NCBI RefSeq assembly: GCF_006715175.1
Contig: NZ_VFMQ01000001.1
Coordinates: 2,232,001 to 2,296,000, forward strand
Direction of reading: 5' to 3'
Length of the DNA stretch: 64,000 nucleotides
Origin: Curtobacterium citreum
GTDB taxonomy: Bacteria > Actinomycetota > Actinomycetes > Actinomycetales > Microbacteriaceae
Shown: positions 25,904 through 34,857 of the stretch, one piece after another
Numbering within the stretch: the stretch's first letter is position 1
How the letters are laid out: each line of letters starts with the position of its first letter
Program-made: the position numbers and the translations under genes
Notes under the pieces: model-generated
Database searches by the model: none
What the model was told of the DNA's origin: nothing
Seen by the model: only the letters and a program-made list of their open reading frames with translations

Positions 25904-26875
25904 TCAGCCCTTGGCCAGGAGGTCGACGACGAAGACGAGCGAGGCATCCTTCGGGATGTTCGAGCCCTCGGGCGGGTTCGAGCCGTAGGCGTCCTCGGCC
26001 GTCGTCACGATGAGGACCTGCGAGCCGATCTTCTGCCCGACGAGGCCGGTGACGAAGCCCTTGATGAGCGAGCCCTCGGAAACCGTGAAGGTGGTGGGGG
26101 CGCCCTTCGACCACGAGGAGTCGAACTCCTTGCCGCCGTCGAGCGTCACGCCCTTGTACTGCACCAGGACGCTGTCCCCGTCGGCCACGGTGTCACCGTC
26201 GCCCTGCTTGAGGACCTCGACCTCGGTCTTCGCGGGGGCGGTCTCGCCGGCGGGGATCGTGATCTCCGGCTCGCCGTCCGCCTTGTCCCTGACCGTGGGC
26301 AGTGCGGGGTTCTGCTCCTGCGGGGTGCCGGTCGCCTTCGTCGGGGTCTTCGCGAGCACGTCCGCGACGACGACGATGTCGCCGCTCGTGGTGAAGCCGA
26401 GCGCCGAGGACGCACCGACCGCCGCGACCCGGTCGCCGACCTTGGTGCAGGCGAGCAGGGCACCGAAGCCGGTGCCGCCCACCGACAGGACCTGCGGGTT
26501 GCCCTGGTCGAAGCCGACCGCGCCGAGCTTCGAGGCGTCCTTCGCCTGGTACACGGCGTAGGAGACCTGCGCGAACTCGCCGTCCTTGAGCGCGGCACCG
26601 TCGCCCTGCACGACCGTGGAGGCCTGCGGCGTCTTCGCGCTGATGCCCTTGTCGAACCTGACCGTCGGGGCCTCCTTGCCGCCGAACGCACCGCTGACCT
26701 CGATGCTCTTCGACGCCGAACCCGGCTTCGGGCAGGCGGAGATCGGCGTGGCCGACGCGCTCGAGGACGCGCTCGGCGAGGCCGACGCGTCACCCGACCC
26801 CGAACCGGAGCAGGCGGCGAGTCCCAGCACGACGGCGGGGACGAGGGCGATCGGGAGCAGGCGGAGACGCTTCAC
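25904..26875 (-). CDS. FKBP-type peptidyl-prolyl isomerase lipoprotein
   Basis: The 323-residue product has a lipoprotein signal ([22 protein letters not shown], lipobox LAAC with Cys22) and then a Ser/Ala linker. A first, divergent FKBP-like domain (about 60-170) is followed by a C-terminal FKBP domain with [41 protein letters not shown] and [24 protein letters not shown]. It should sit on the outer face of the membrane and help exported proteins fold. The GTG start at 26875 follows the OsmC gene by 6 bases, and dxr follows by 2 bases, so the three may share a transcript. Confidence 0.92.
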   Translation of the reverse strand: MKRLRLLPIALVPAVVLGLAACSGSGSGDASASPSASSSASATPISACPKPGSASKSIEVSGAFGGKEAPTVRFDKGISAKTPQASTVVQGDGAALKDGEFAQVSYAVYQAKDASKLGAVGFDQGNPQVLSVGGTGFGALLACTKVGDRVAAVGASSALGFTTSGDIVVVADVLAKTPTKATGTPQEQNPALPTVRDKADGEPEITIPAGETAPAKTEVEVLKQGDGDTVADGDSVLVQYKGVTLDGGKEFDSSWSKGAPTTFTVSEGSLIKGFVTGLVGQKIGSQVLIVTTAEDAYGSNPPEGSNIPKDASLVFVVDLLAKG

Positions 26876-26881
26876 GGGGAC

Positions 26882-27358
26882 CTAGTGTGCCGTACGGACC
26901 TTGGTGACCGGCGCGTGGTGGACGGGGAACGCCACGGAGCGGGCGATGAAGCAGAGTTCGTTCGCGCGGGCGTGCGCCGCGTCGGCGTCGGCGACGCGGT
27001 CCGGTTCGGCGATCGTGACCACCGGGTGCAGGTGGACGGCGGTGACCTCGCCGGTGCCGTCACGGTGGACGTCGAGCGACGCCGTCGCGGTGTCGGTGTA
27101 GTCGAGGACGGTGAAGCCCTGCTGCACGGCGACGTACAGGTAGCTCATCATGTGGCACTGCGCGAGGGCGCCGAGCAGCATCTCCTCGGGGTTCCACCGG
27201 TCCGCGTCGCCACGGAACGTCGGGTCGGCCGATCCCGGGATGGACGGCTTCCCCGCGGCGGTGACGTGGTGGTCGCGGCCGTAGTCGCGGTAGCCGCTCG
27301 TCCCGGTGCCGCGGTTGCCGGTCCAGTTGACGGAGACCTCGTAGGAGTGGTCGCTCAC
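26882..27358 (-). CDS. OsmC/Ohr-family peroxiredoxin-like protein
   Basis: The 158-residue product carries the two redox Cys of the OsmC fold, one in LLGALAQCHMMSYLYVA and one in ANELCFIARSV, and the conserved DADRWNPEEMLLGAL stretch. Such proteins reduce organic hydroperoxides in the cytoplasm. The GTG at 27358 has GAAGGGCCACC upstream. The open frame extends further but overlaps the divergent asparaginase gene. Only 34 bases separate the two divergent starts. The FKBP lipoprotein gene follows after 6 bases. Confidence 0.92.
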   Translation of the reverse strand: MSDHSYEVSVNWTGNRGTGTSGYRDYGRDHHVTAAGKPSIPGSADPTFRGDADRWNPEEMLLGALAQCHMMSYLYVAVQQGFTVLDYTDTATASLDVHRDGTGEVTAVHLHPVVTIAEPDRVADADAAHARANELCFIARSVAFPVHHAPVTKVRTAH

Positions 27359-27380
27359 GGTGGCCCTTCGTCGGTGTCGG

Positions 27381-27386
27381 TACGCT
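27381..27386 (+). promoter_or_regulatory. Putative -10 box of leaderless asparaginase
   Basis: TACGCT is followed by 6 bases (GGCGGC) and the ATG at 27393. The minus strand over the same TA reads TACCGA, a poorer match that may serve the divergent OsmC gene. Confidence 0.55.
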
Positions 27387-27392
27387 GGCGGC

Positions 27393-28385
27393 ATGACGGT
27401 GAGCACCGATGTCCGCACTGATCGCCATCCTCTCACCGCCGACGGTTCCGTCGAGCTCGCGGTGCTCGACCGCAACGGCTTCGATGAGAGCCGGCACGTG
27501 GGTGCCGGTGTCGTCGTCGGTGCCGACGGTCGGGTGCTCGACGCGGTCGGCGACGTGACGGCGAGCATCTACCCCCGGTCGACGATGAAGCCGTTCCAGG
27601 CGCTGGCCATCCGCCGAGCCGGGGCGTCCTTCAGCGACGAGGAACTCGTGCTCACCACGGCGAGCCACGCCGGCACGGCCCCGCACCAGGCCCTCGCCCT
27701 GCACATGCTCGAGTCCTTCGACCACACCGAGGCCGACCTGGGCTGCCCGCCGGACATGCCGTTCGACCGGGCGACGGCCCGCACGATGGCAGAGCCCCGG
27801 CGCCTGGCGATGAACTGCTCGGGGAAGCACGCGGGCATGCTCGCCGCCTGCCGGGTGAACGGCTGGGACGAGGCCACCTACCTGGACATGGCCCACCCGC
27901 TGCAGCAGCGCGTCCGTGACACCGTCGAGGAGTTCACGCGGGAGACGGTCGACCTGGTCGGCACGGACGGGTGTGGCGCCCCGGTGTTCCCCCTGACCCT
28001 GACCGGTCTCGCCCGCGGCTTCGCGGGAGTCGTCGCTCGAGCGGACGCGGACTCTGCCGCGCTCGTCGACGCGGTCCTGCACCACCCGTGGGCGATCGAC
28101 GGCGTCGGGCGGGCCAACACCGTCACGATCGAGCGCCTGCAGGTCCTCGCGAAGTTCGGTGCCGAGGGCGTCATGGTGATGGGTCTGCCCGGAGGCGCGG
28201 CCGTCGCCGTGAAGACGCTCGACGGCTCCCAGCGCGCCGGGACCCTCGCGGCGCTGACGCTCCTGCAGCGGAACGGGCACGTCGACGCAGAGGGCGTCGC
28301 GGACGTCCTGCGTGCGACGGGCGAGCAGGTGCTCGGCGGCGGAGTGCCCGTCGGCGCGGTGCGGGTCGGCGCCGGCCTGCGCTGA
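27393..28385 (+). CDS. Asparaginase II family protein
   Basis: The 330-residue product belongs to the asparaginase family typified by the Rhizobium etli type enzyme, not to the Escherichia coli type. Motifs are YPRSTMKPFQALAIRRAG, LTTASHAGTAPHQALAL, NCSGKHAGMLAACRVNGW, GTDGCGAPVFPLTLTGLARGF and HPWAIDGVGRANT. It should hydrolyse L-asparagine to aspartate and ammonia in the cytoplasm. The ATG at 27393 has no ribosome site but a TACGCT 6 bases upstream, so it is probably leaderless. It is divergent from OsmC and converges with the next minus-strand gene with 11 bases between. Confidence 0.92.
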   Translation: MTVSTDVRTDRHPLTADGSVELAVLDRNGFDESRHVGAGVVVGADGRVLDAVGDVTASIYPRSTMKPFQALAIRRAGASFSDEELVLTTASHAGTAPHQALALHMLESFDHTEADLGCPPDMPFDRATARTMAEPRRLAMNCSGKHAGMLAACRVNGWDEATYLDMAHPLQQRVRDTVEEFTRETVDLVGTDGCGAPVFPLTLTGLARGFAGVVARADADSAALVDAVLHHPWAIDGVGRANTVTIERLQVLAKFGAEGVMVMGLPGGAAVAVKTLDGSQRAGTLAALTLLQRNGHVDAEGVADVLRATGEQVLGGGVPVGAVRVGAGLR

Positions 28386-28396
28386 ACCCGGCGTCG

Positions 28397-29140
28397 TCAC
28401 AGCGTCGGCAACGCGGGGTCGAGCGCGCGTGAGCGATGGTCCTGCACCCGTCGCACGGAGCATCCGTAGCGGGTGACCTCGACGACGGTGTCCCACGCCC
28501 GGGGCTGCATCCGCTCGCTCGGGACGAGCACGATCGTCGTCCGGATGCGCTCGTCCGCATCGGACAGGACGGCCACCGCCGTCTCCGCGGGGAGGGACAC
28601 GCCTGCCGGCGCGCCGTCGAGCGCGGCGACCGGCGGCCGAGCGTCGACGAGGTCATCGGCGAGAGCCGTCCGGACGTCGCCCCCGAGGATCGCCGTCGCC
28701 GTCCCGGTCGCGGTCGTGGTCGCGGTCGCGGTCGTGGTCGCACGGAGCAGGTCCGCGAGTTCGACGAACACCGCGAGTGCGAGGGCGCCGGTGCCGACCA
28801 CCACGAGGTGCGTCGGACGCCCAGGTGTGCCGAGTTCGTGACCGATCGGCTCGCCGTCGTCGTCGTGCCCGAGGAGCAGGTCCGGCCGGCGGGACTGCGC
28901 CTGGGGGGCCGGACGGTCGTCGCTAGTTCCCGGGTCGAGATGCCTCCGCGTCGACTCCGGTTCAGGCTCGTCCGGCGTCGTCCGCAGCGACCGGGTCGCC
29001 GCACGGTCGAGCAGGGCGCAGCAGCTGGACGCACCGAACAGGACGGCCCTCGCGGGTCCGTCGAGCGCGAGGAGCACCGCGGCGAGCCCGAGCAGCACGG
29101 CGGTGCCGACGAGGGCGGTTCGAGCGACGAGGAGGGACAC
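28397..29140 (-). CDS. Hypothetical membrane protein, possibly a degenerate FtsK/EccC-like fragment
   Basis: The 247-residue product starts with two hydrophobic segments (ALVGTAVLLGLAAVLLALDG and AVLFGASSCCALL), then a charged linker, then DLLLGHDDDGEPIGHELG followed by THLVVVGTGALALAVFVELADLL. That layout recalls the segment before the Walker A loop of FtsK/SpoIIIE-type ATPases (HLLVAGxTGSGKS), but the GSGK element is absent. A low-complexity Thr/Ala stretch (28698-28745) and a C-terminal VVEVTRYGCSVRRVQDH follow. Apart from this weak likeness I do not recognise it. It lies behind the FHA/MoxR cluster, past a terminator. The GTG start at 29140 has no clear ribosome site. Confidence 0.5.
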   Translation of the reverse strand: MSLLVARTALVGTAVLLGLAAVLLALDGPARAVLFGASSCCALLDRAATRSLRTTPDEPEPESTRRHLDPGTSDDRPAPQAQSRRPDLLLGHDDDGEPIGHELGTPGRPTHLVVVGTGALALAVFVELADLLRATTTATATTTATGTATAILGGDVRTALADDLVDARPPVAALDGAPAGVSLPAETAVAVLSDADERIRTTIVLVPSERMQPRAWDTVVEVTRYGCSVRRVQDHRSRALDPALPTL

Positions 29141-29204
29141 GCCGGTCAGTCCAGCAGAGGGACGACCTGCCCATGGAGGGAGCCGCCCGTCCTGTGGAGG
29201 GCGA

Positions 29205-29240
29205 TGCGCTGTTCCTCCGTTGTGGAGGAGGAACAGCGCA
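29205..29240 (-). terminator. Hairpin terminator of the MoxR/FHA operon
   Basis: Arms 29205-29218 and 29227-29240 are perfectly complementary over 14 base pairs around an 8-base loop. It starts 4 bases after the stop of the zinc-ribbon FHA gene. Confidence 0.85.
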
Positions 29241-29243
29241 CGG

Positions 29244-30986
29244 TCACTGCACCAGGAAGAACTGCTCGCCGATGTCCACGCGGGCCCCGCGCTCCACGCG
29301 GTAACGTCGCCCCGGCTCGCAGCGGCGGATCGAGCCGTCGATGTGCCGGATGACCGTGCCGTTGCCCGAGAACCGGTCGGAGACCCAGAGGTCGTCGCCG
29401 TCCCGACCGAGCTCGAGGTGGGTCTTCGAGACGGACTTCCCCGGGTCGTGGACGGTCACGAGGTCGTCGAACCGCTCCCCCGGCTGCGGCCGCGGCAGGC
29501 GACCGAGCAGCCCGGTACCGTGCACCTCGACGCGCTCCCCGGTGCTGCAGTGCAGGACGAAGGGGTCCCGGCCGGTGTCCTTCGTGACGATCCGGGTCGC
29601 TTCGACGTCCTCGTCCAGGTCATCCGCACTCGACGGAGCCGTCGCCGACCCCGTGGGCGGCAGCACCGGCCCCGTCGAACCGGGAAGCGGAGGGGCGGTG
29701 GGGGCACCCGAGGCCGTGGTCGCGACGTTCGTGACGGGCGGCGCGGTCCACTCGGCTGCGGGTGCGGACGGGACGGTCGGTGAGCCGGGTACCGGCGGGA
29801 GCGGCGCGTGGCCGACGGCCTCGGGCGCTCCGCCGAGCGCGCCTGCGCCCGTGTCGTGCTCGTCCGCGCTGGGCGCGCTCACGTCGGCGGCGTGCTCGTC
29901 GGCGTCAGCGTTCATGTCCGTGTCGTGCTCGGTCGCGTCGTCCCCGTCCGCACCGTGCTCGTCCGCGGCGCTCGCGTCGCTCGCATCAGCGTCGGCGGCG
30001 GTCGCGTCGTCGCCGCGACTGTCCTGGTCGCCGTCGTCCACCGCGTCGGCTGCGACGAGCGCTTGGTCGTCGGCAGCCCAGTCCGGGCGGGCGATCGGCA
30101 GCGGGACGACGGGTCCGGTGAACGCTGCGGTCACCGCGGGACGCACGGCTCCGCATTCGGCGCAGAAGATGTCGTCGGGCTCGAGCGTGTGTCCGCAGAC
30201 GTGACAGGTCGCGGATCCGCTCCCGGGGGTCACGAGCGGTGTCGGGCGCGAGGGGCGCCGGTCGACGAGGGGCTCGACGACGGCGGTGTCGTTCTCCTGG
30301 GGTCGTGCCATGTCCCGGGCGGTGTCGGTCCGCGCGACGTCGGGGACGTCGGTCGGGGTCTCCTCAGCGGCCGGCGGACGGCCGACCCACCACGACGGAC
30401 GGGAGGGCGCGACCGGGGCCGACTGCGTCGGCGGCTGCCAGACCGGGGTGGTGGGCGGCTCGGGCACGTCGACCGGGTCCGTCTGCTCGGCCGGTCGCTC
30501 ACGGGGAGCCGCGGGACGCGTCCACTCGGCGTCGGCACCGTCCGGTACCGAGGACGACGGGTACTGCTCCGGGTCGAGGGGCGGCTCCGGCTGCGCGGTC
30601 GGAGCGCCCGTCGCGGGGACGTGGACGCCGGAGACCGCACCGTGCGCGTGCGTCCGTGCACCACGCGAATCGGCCCCGCGCGGATCGGCACCACGCTGGT
30701 CGATGCCGTGCGGTGCGGCGGGGGCGGCGGTCGGGTTCGGGTCTGAGCCGGTCAGCCAGGCCCGGGTCGCGGGGTCCAGGGTCGCCTCGGGCAACCACGC
30801 CTCGGTGGCCGGGTCGGGGCGACGGCCCTGCGGATCCGGCTGCTGCAGCGGCGGCGGTGTCGTCTGGTCGTTCCGGGCTGCCGGCGCGGGACGACGGTTC
30901 GCCGCGACGTTCACCGATCGCCCGCACTCACCGCAGAAGATCGCCCCCTCGGGGAGCATCGACCCGCAGTGTTCGCATCTGATCAC
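29244..30986 (-). CDS. Zinc-ribbon and FHA domain protein
   Basis: The 580-residue protein begins with a zinc ribbon (Cys4, Cys7, Cys18, Cys21 in CEHCGSMLPEGAIFCGECG). A long Pro/Ala-rich disordered region follows, with a second ribbon (CHVCGHTLEPDDIFCAECG) near residue 260 and an Asp/Ala-rich stretch. The C-terminal FHA domain has LLGRLPRPQPGE, SVSKTHLELG and DRFSGNGTV, the pThr-binding loops. Before it stands DEDVEATRIV, which resembles the phosphorylated Thr site of the GarA/FhaA group; it may be a target of the kinase at 41703, by inference. Its GTG start overlaps the transglutaminase-like gene as GTGA. No transmembrane helix is seen, so it is cytoplasmic. Confidence 0.88.
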   Translation of the reverse strand: MIRCEHCGSMLPEGAIFCGECGRSVNVAANRRPAPAARNDQTTPPPLQQPDPQGRRPDPATEAWLPEATLDPATRAWLTGSDPNPTAAPAAPHGIDQRGADPRGADSRGARTHAHGAVSGVHVPATGAPTAQPEPPLDPEQYPSSSVPDGADAEWTRPAAPRERPAEQTDPVDVPEPPTTPVWQPPTQSAPVAPSRPSWWVGRPPAAEETPTDVPDVARTDTARDMARPQENDTAVVEPLVDRRPSRPTPLVTPGSGSATCHVCGHTLEPDDIFCAECGAVRPAVTAAFTGPVVPLPIARPDWAADDQALVAADAVDDGDQDSRGDDATAADADASDASAADEHGADGDDATEHDTDMNADADEHAADVSAPSADEHDTGAGALGGAPEAVGHAPLPPVPGSPTVPSAPAAEWTAPPVTNVATTASGAPTAPPLPGSTGPVLPPTGSATAPSSADDLDEDVEATRIVTKDTGRDPFVLHCSTGERVEVHGTGLLGRLPRPQPGERFDDLVTVHDPGKSVSKTHLELGRDGDDLWVSDRFSGNGTVIRHIDGSIRRCEPGRRYRVERGARVDIGEQFFLVQ

Positions 30987-33448
30987 GGTTGTTGGTCCTC
31001 ACTCGGCCGTCCACGACGCTCGCCGGCCTCCGGCCCATCGTAGTCACGCGTGCCCGGACGACCGCGGTGCCACCGGCCGGCCGACGAGACACGTCGGGAC
31101 CCCGTTCGGGGGCTGCTGCCCGTACGCAGGGACCGGACGGACACCGCCGCACGCCACCGCTGCCGTCGGTTCCGCCCGGTGCGGAGGCTCCGGACCGCTT
31201 CCTCGGTCGCCGACCACATCCGGCTCGCGATGCGGTCGTCGGGGTCGTCCGGCCCGAAGACCGCGCGGTCCGCCAGCGCAGCGAGGCCCGTCCCGCCCTC
31301 GCCCGGTGCACCGACGACGGCCTCCTTGCGCGTGGCTGCGCGGGTGACGTCGTGCCCTCGGTCGACGAGGGCGTCGCGGTACTCGTCCCAGGCGCCGACG
31401 ATCCGCCCGCGCGGGGTCGGGGCTCGGCGCCGCCGACGCCGTCGCAGGCGCTTGAGCAGGACGACGACGGCGAACGGCAGGAGCACGAGGGCCGCCAGCG
31501 CGAGGACGCCGAGCACCCACGGCAGGGCAGCGAGCAACACTTGCAACCAGAGCGGCTGCACCGGCGGGGTGCTCCGGTCGCTCTGCGGCGGCGCCTGCCG
31601 GTCCTGGTCCTGCTGCTCGACCGGCGGCGGCGGGACGACGGTCTCCGGACGCGTGACCGGCTGCGGCGTCTGGTCCTGCTCCTCGGGGATCTCGCGCACG
31701 ACCGGGTTCGGGTCGAGCATCACCCACCCGTACTGCGCGGTGTCGACCTCGATCCGCGCGGTGACGTCGGAACCGCGGAACGTGGTGGTCCCGCCGGAGC
31801 CGCCTGCCGTCTCAGCGGCGTCCCCACCGGCGTCTCCCCCGGCGGTGAAGCCCATCACCACCCGTGCCGGGAAACCGAGCTCGCGCGCCATCAGGGCGGC
31901 CGTGACGGCGTACTGCTCCTGGTCGCCGATCATGAGCGGGGACGTCAGGAGTTCCTGGATGCGGTCCGCCCCGTGACCCGAGCGGCTGGCGCGGTCGTCG
32001 CCGACGCCGTGGCTCACGTAGCCCGTCCGCTTGAGGTCCTGCACCGCAGCCAGGAGCTTCGCGCCGTCGGAGCCCGCGTCGGCGGTCGTCGCCTCGACCC
32101 GCTCGCGGACCGCGTCCGGCACGCCGGACGGCGTCGGGACGGAGGCGGTGCCCGGTCGGGCGTCGGCGAGCTGGGCGTCCGTCGGCTGGTCCGGGACGAC
32201 GGCGTCGAGCTGGTAGCGGGTGCGGTCGCCCACCCCGCTCACCACCGCTCCGGTGCTGGTGGTGCGGTTGTAGAAGAACGCACCGCGTTCGGAGCCCGCG
32301 TCGCCGCCCTGGAACGTCACCGAACGGAGGGCGCCGACGGTCGGCAGCCACACGCCCCGGTACCCGTCGACCCGCACGTCGACGCGGACGTCGGTGCCGG
32401 ACACGCCGCGCACGTCGACGCTCGTCGGCACGCGCTCGAAGGTGCCGGACGCCGACGCCCCGTCGTCGCCGCCGACGCGGTACACGACCCCGTCGTACGT
32501 GTCGAGGGTCGCGATCCGGACGAACCCGCCCGCGGGCAGACCCGTCACCGTCAGCTGTGGTGCATCGGCGGCGCCGAACTCCTCGTACGCGCGGAACCCG
32601 CTCAGCGGACTCACGTGGTCCCGTGGGTCGAAGGGCTTCACGACGTCGCTGCGGGCGACCGTCCGGTCCGCGGCCGGTGGCACGACGAGTCCGAGTCCGG
32701 TCGCCACGACCCCGGCCGCGACGATCGTGCCGGTCCCGACGAGCGCGGGTCGGAGCACCGAACGCCAGACCGGCACCCGCGCCCCGACGGTGCGCGACAC
32801 GGCCGCGGCGCGACGGACGTACCGCACCGTCAGCGCCCAGACGAGTGCGATCCCGCCGAGCAGGACCGCACTCGCCACGGACACGTCGAGTCGCGTCGGA
32901 CCGACGACGACGCCGGCGGCGAAGAGGACGAGAGCCGGGATGCTCGCGAGTTCCGGACGGGAGGCACGGGTCGCCACGCTCACGGCCGTCACCGTCGCGA
33001 CGAGGAGCGTGACGAAGAAGGGGACGAGCAGCGACTCGTAGGACCCGACCGGCAGGCTGATGGTCACCAGACGCTTCCAGTCGAGTGCGACACCGGCCGC
33101 GAGGTCCACCAGACCGGGTCCGGTCGGCAGCAGACCGGCCGCCTCGGACGGCACGGCAGCGGGGACGCCAGTCGCGGCGAAGGCCGCAGCGGTGGCGACG
33201 CCGACGACGAGGGCGGGCAGGCGGAGCGCCGCCCCCGCGAGGGCGACCACCGAGCCGGCGACCACCGCGGTGACGGCAGCGGCGACCATGGACCCGTCGC
33301 GGTAGACCGGCCACCACGACACGCTGCCGACCGCGAGCAGGAGCCAGACCACGAGCGTGCCGCCGACCAGGCGCAGCGGTTCGCGACGCGCGTCCCGACG
33401 CCGGGCTGCACGCCGTGCGTCGGCCCGCGTCCCGGTCACGGCGCTCAC
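30983..33448 (-). CDS. Transglutaminase-like membrane protein (TgpA/DUF3488 type) without catalytic residues
   Basis: The 821-residue protein has about six N-terminal transmembrane helices, a large extracellular part with the transglutaminase-like core, another helix near residue 640 (LWLQVLLAALPWVLGVLALAALV) and a basic cytoplasmic tail. The core reads MIGDQEQYAVTAALMARELGFPARVVMGF, where active enzymes have Cys in the Gx-C-EQFA motif; here Gln replaces it. The later HAW motif is replaced by VTARIEV before YGWVMLDPNPV. It is therefore probably not a protease or transglutaminase but a structural relative. GTGA overlaps join it to the DUF58 gene upstream and the FHA gene downstream. MoxR, DUF58 and transglutaminase-like genes form a common module in bacteria. 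Confidence 0.88.
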   Translation of the reverse strand: MSAVTGTRADARRAARRRDARREPLRLVGGTLVVWLLLAVGSVSWWPVYRDGSMVAAAVTAVVAGSVVALAGAALRLPALVVGVATAAAFAATGVPAAVPSEAAGLLPTGPGLVDLAAGVALDWKRLVTISLPVGSYESLLVPFFVTLLVATVTAVSVATRASRPELASIPALVLFAAGVVVGPTRLDVSVASAVLLGGIALVWALTVRYVRRAAAVSRTVGARVPVWRSVLRPALVGTGTIVAAGVVATGLGLVVPPAADRTVARSDVVKPFDPRDHVSPLSGFRAYEEFGAADAPQLTVTGLPAGGFVRIATLDTYDGVVYRVGGDDGASASGTFERVPTSVDVRGVSGTDVRVDVRVDGYRGVWLPTVGALRSVTFQGGDAGSERGAFFYNRTTSTGAVVSGVGDRTRYQLDAVVPDQPTDAQLADARPGTASVPTPSGVPDAVRERVEATTADAGSDGAKLLAAVQDLKRTGYVSHGVGDDRASRSGHGADRIQELLTSPLMIGDQEQYAVTAALMARELGFPARVVMGFTAGGDAGGDAAETAGGSGGTTTFRGSDVTARIEVDTAQYGWVMLDPNPVVREIPEEQDQTPQPVTRPETVVPPPPVEQQDQDRQAPPQSDRSTPPVQPLWLQVLLAALPWVLGVLALAALVLLPFAVVVLLKRLRRRRRRRAPTPRGRIVGAWDEYRDALVDRGHDVTRAATRKEAVVGAPGEGGTGLAALADRAVFGPDDPDDRIASRMWSATEEAVRSLRTGRNRRQRWRAAVSVRSLRTGSSPRTGSRRVSSAGRWHRGRPGTRDYDGPEAGERRGRPSEDQQP

Positions 33449-34857
33449 GCGGCGGCCGCCTGCCGGTGCAGGGCGGTGCGGAGGTCGTCCAGGTAGCCGA
33501 TCGTCACGACGGTCAGACCGGCGACGCGGAGGAACCGGGGCTGGGCCTCCGGTTCGCAGATCACGGCGACCACCTCGACGCCGACCGGGAAGCGCGTCGC
33601 TGCGAGGCGGAGGGCGGGCAGGCCGACCGTGGAGCCGACGACGAGGAACGCGACGGAGATCCCGGTGGTCTCGACCCCCACGATGCGCGACACCTCGGCC
33701 ACGGGCAGGCACGAGTCGGCGAGCCCGACCGTCGCGAAGGCGTCGAGCAGTCGGGTGGGCGTCACCGTGGGCAGTGGCTGGACGGCGTAGACGGCGCGCT
33801 TGGCGTACTCCGGGGTCCGCGCGGAGACGACGACGGAGACCTCCCTGCCGTCCCGGACGGCCCGGGTGCCGAGCGACGCGGCGGCGCTCACGGCGAGCTC
33901 GAACTCGTCGTCGTCCGCGAACTCGCCGCGTCCGACGCCGAGGGCGACGACGAGGTGGGACCGGCGCGTGTCCTCGAACTGCCGGACCATCAGGGCGCCC
34001 GACTTCGCCGTCGACTTCCAGTGGATGGTCCGGGGGTCGTCACCGGGCATGTACTCGCGGATCGCGTGGAAGGCGATGTCCGCCGGCGAGAGGTCGGTGG
34101 TCGCCTGTCCCTCGAGGTCCCGGACCAGACCGGTGCTCGTCGAGGGGATCGCGATCGTGCGCGGGTGGACGATGACCTGCTCGCGGGCGGTCCACACGAC
34201 CTCGCGCCGGACCAGCCCGACGGGGTCGGCACGCACGCCCGTGACGGGTCCGACGTCGAGCACACCGCGTCGGACCGTCGGGACCGGGACGCGCTGCTCG
34301 AACGTGCCCCGCGGCGGGATGCCCGGGATCGCGACGTCCACCAGCCCCGGACCGACCGGGACCTCGACCGTGGCGGGCACCGACGGCAGGCGCGCCGGGT
34401 TCTCGGCCGTGACCACGACACCGGCCTCGTCCCCCACGGCGACGCGGTGCTGTGGCAGGCGCATCCGGATGAGCAGGCGCGAGCGACCGACGAGGGCGAC
34501 GGCCGCGACGAGGACCAGGACGGTCCCCGCCCACCCGACCACGACGACCTCGCGCAGCCCGGACCGGTACCCGACGACGAACGCGACCAGCGTGACGGCG
34601 GCGACCGCCCATCCCAGGCCGGTGACCACCGAGGAGACCTCTGTCCACCCGCGACGGACGAGCCTCCAGGCCGTGGACCAGGCCTTCGCGAGCCCGACGA
34701 CCGCGTCGGCGGCGACCCCCTCCCGGTCGCCGACCAGGCGGGTCCGGACGTTCGTCAGCCCGGCGACCGTCCCGGTGCGCTCCGTGACGGTGGCGCCCCG
34801 ACGTGACCGGGTCGCGGCGCGCCGTGAGCGCGTCGCGGCGGACCGACGATCGTTCAC
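33445..34857 (-). CDS. DUF58 domain membrane protein
   Basis: The 470-residue protein has a basic N-terminal region, two transmembrane helices (LGWAVAAVTLVAFVVGY and VVVVGWAGTVLVLVAAVALV, about 85-130), a beta-rich domain and the DUF58 signature GDDPRTIHWKSTAKSGALMVRQFED near residue 285. DUF58 proteins carry a von Willebrand A-like fold and are usual partners of MoxR ATPases. They are thought to be remodelled by the ATPase. The GTG start overlaps the moxR stop as GTGA; the transglutaminase-like gene overlaps its end the same way, so the three subunits are probably made in proportion. Confidence 0.93.
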   Translation of the reverse strand: MNDRRSAATRSRRAATRSRRGATVTERTGTVAGLTNVRTRLVGDREGVAADAVVGLAKAWSTAWRLVRRGWTEVSSVVTGLGWAVAAVTLVAFVVGYRSGLREVVVVGWAGTVLVLVAAVALVGRSRLLIRMRLPQHRVAVGDEAGVVVTAENPARLPSVPATVEVPVGPGLVDVAIPGIPPRGTFEQRVPVPTVRRGVLDVGPVTGVRADPVGLVRREVVWTAREQVIVHPRTIAIPSTSTGLVRDLEGQATTDLSPADIAFHAIREYMPGDDPRTIHWKSTAKSGALMVRQFEDTRRSHLVVALGVGRGEFADDDEFELAVSAAASLGTRAVRDGREVSVVVSARTPEYAKRAVYAVQPLPTVTPTRLLDAFATVGLADSCLPVAEVSRIVGVETTGISVAFLVVGSTVGLPALRLAATRFPVGVEVVAVICEPEAQPRFLRVAGLTVVTIGYLDDLRTALHRQAAAA

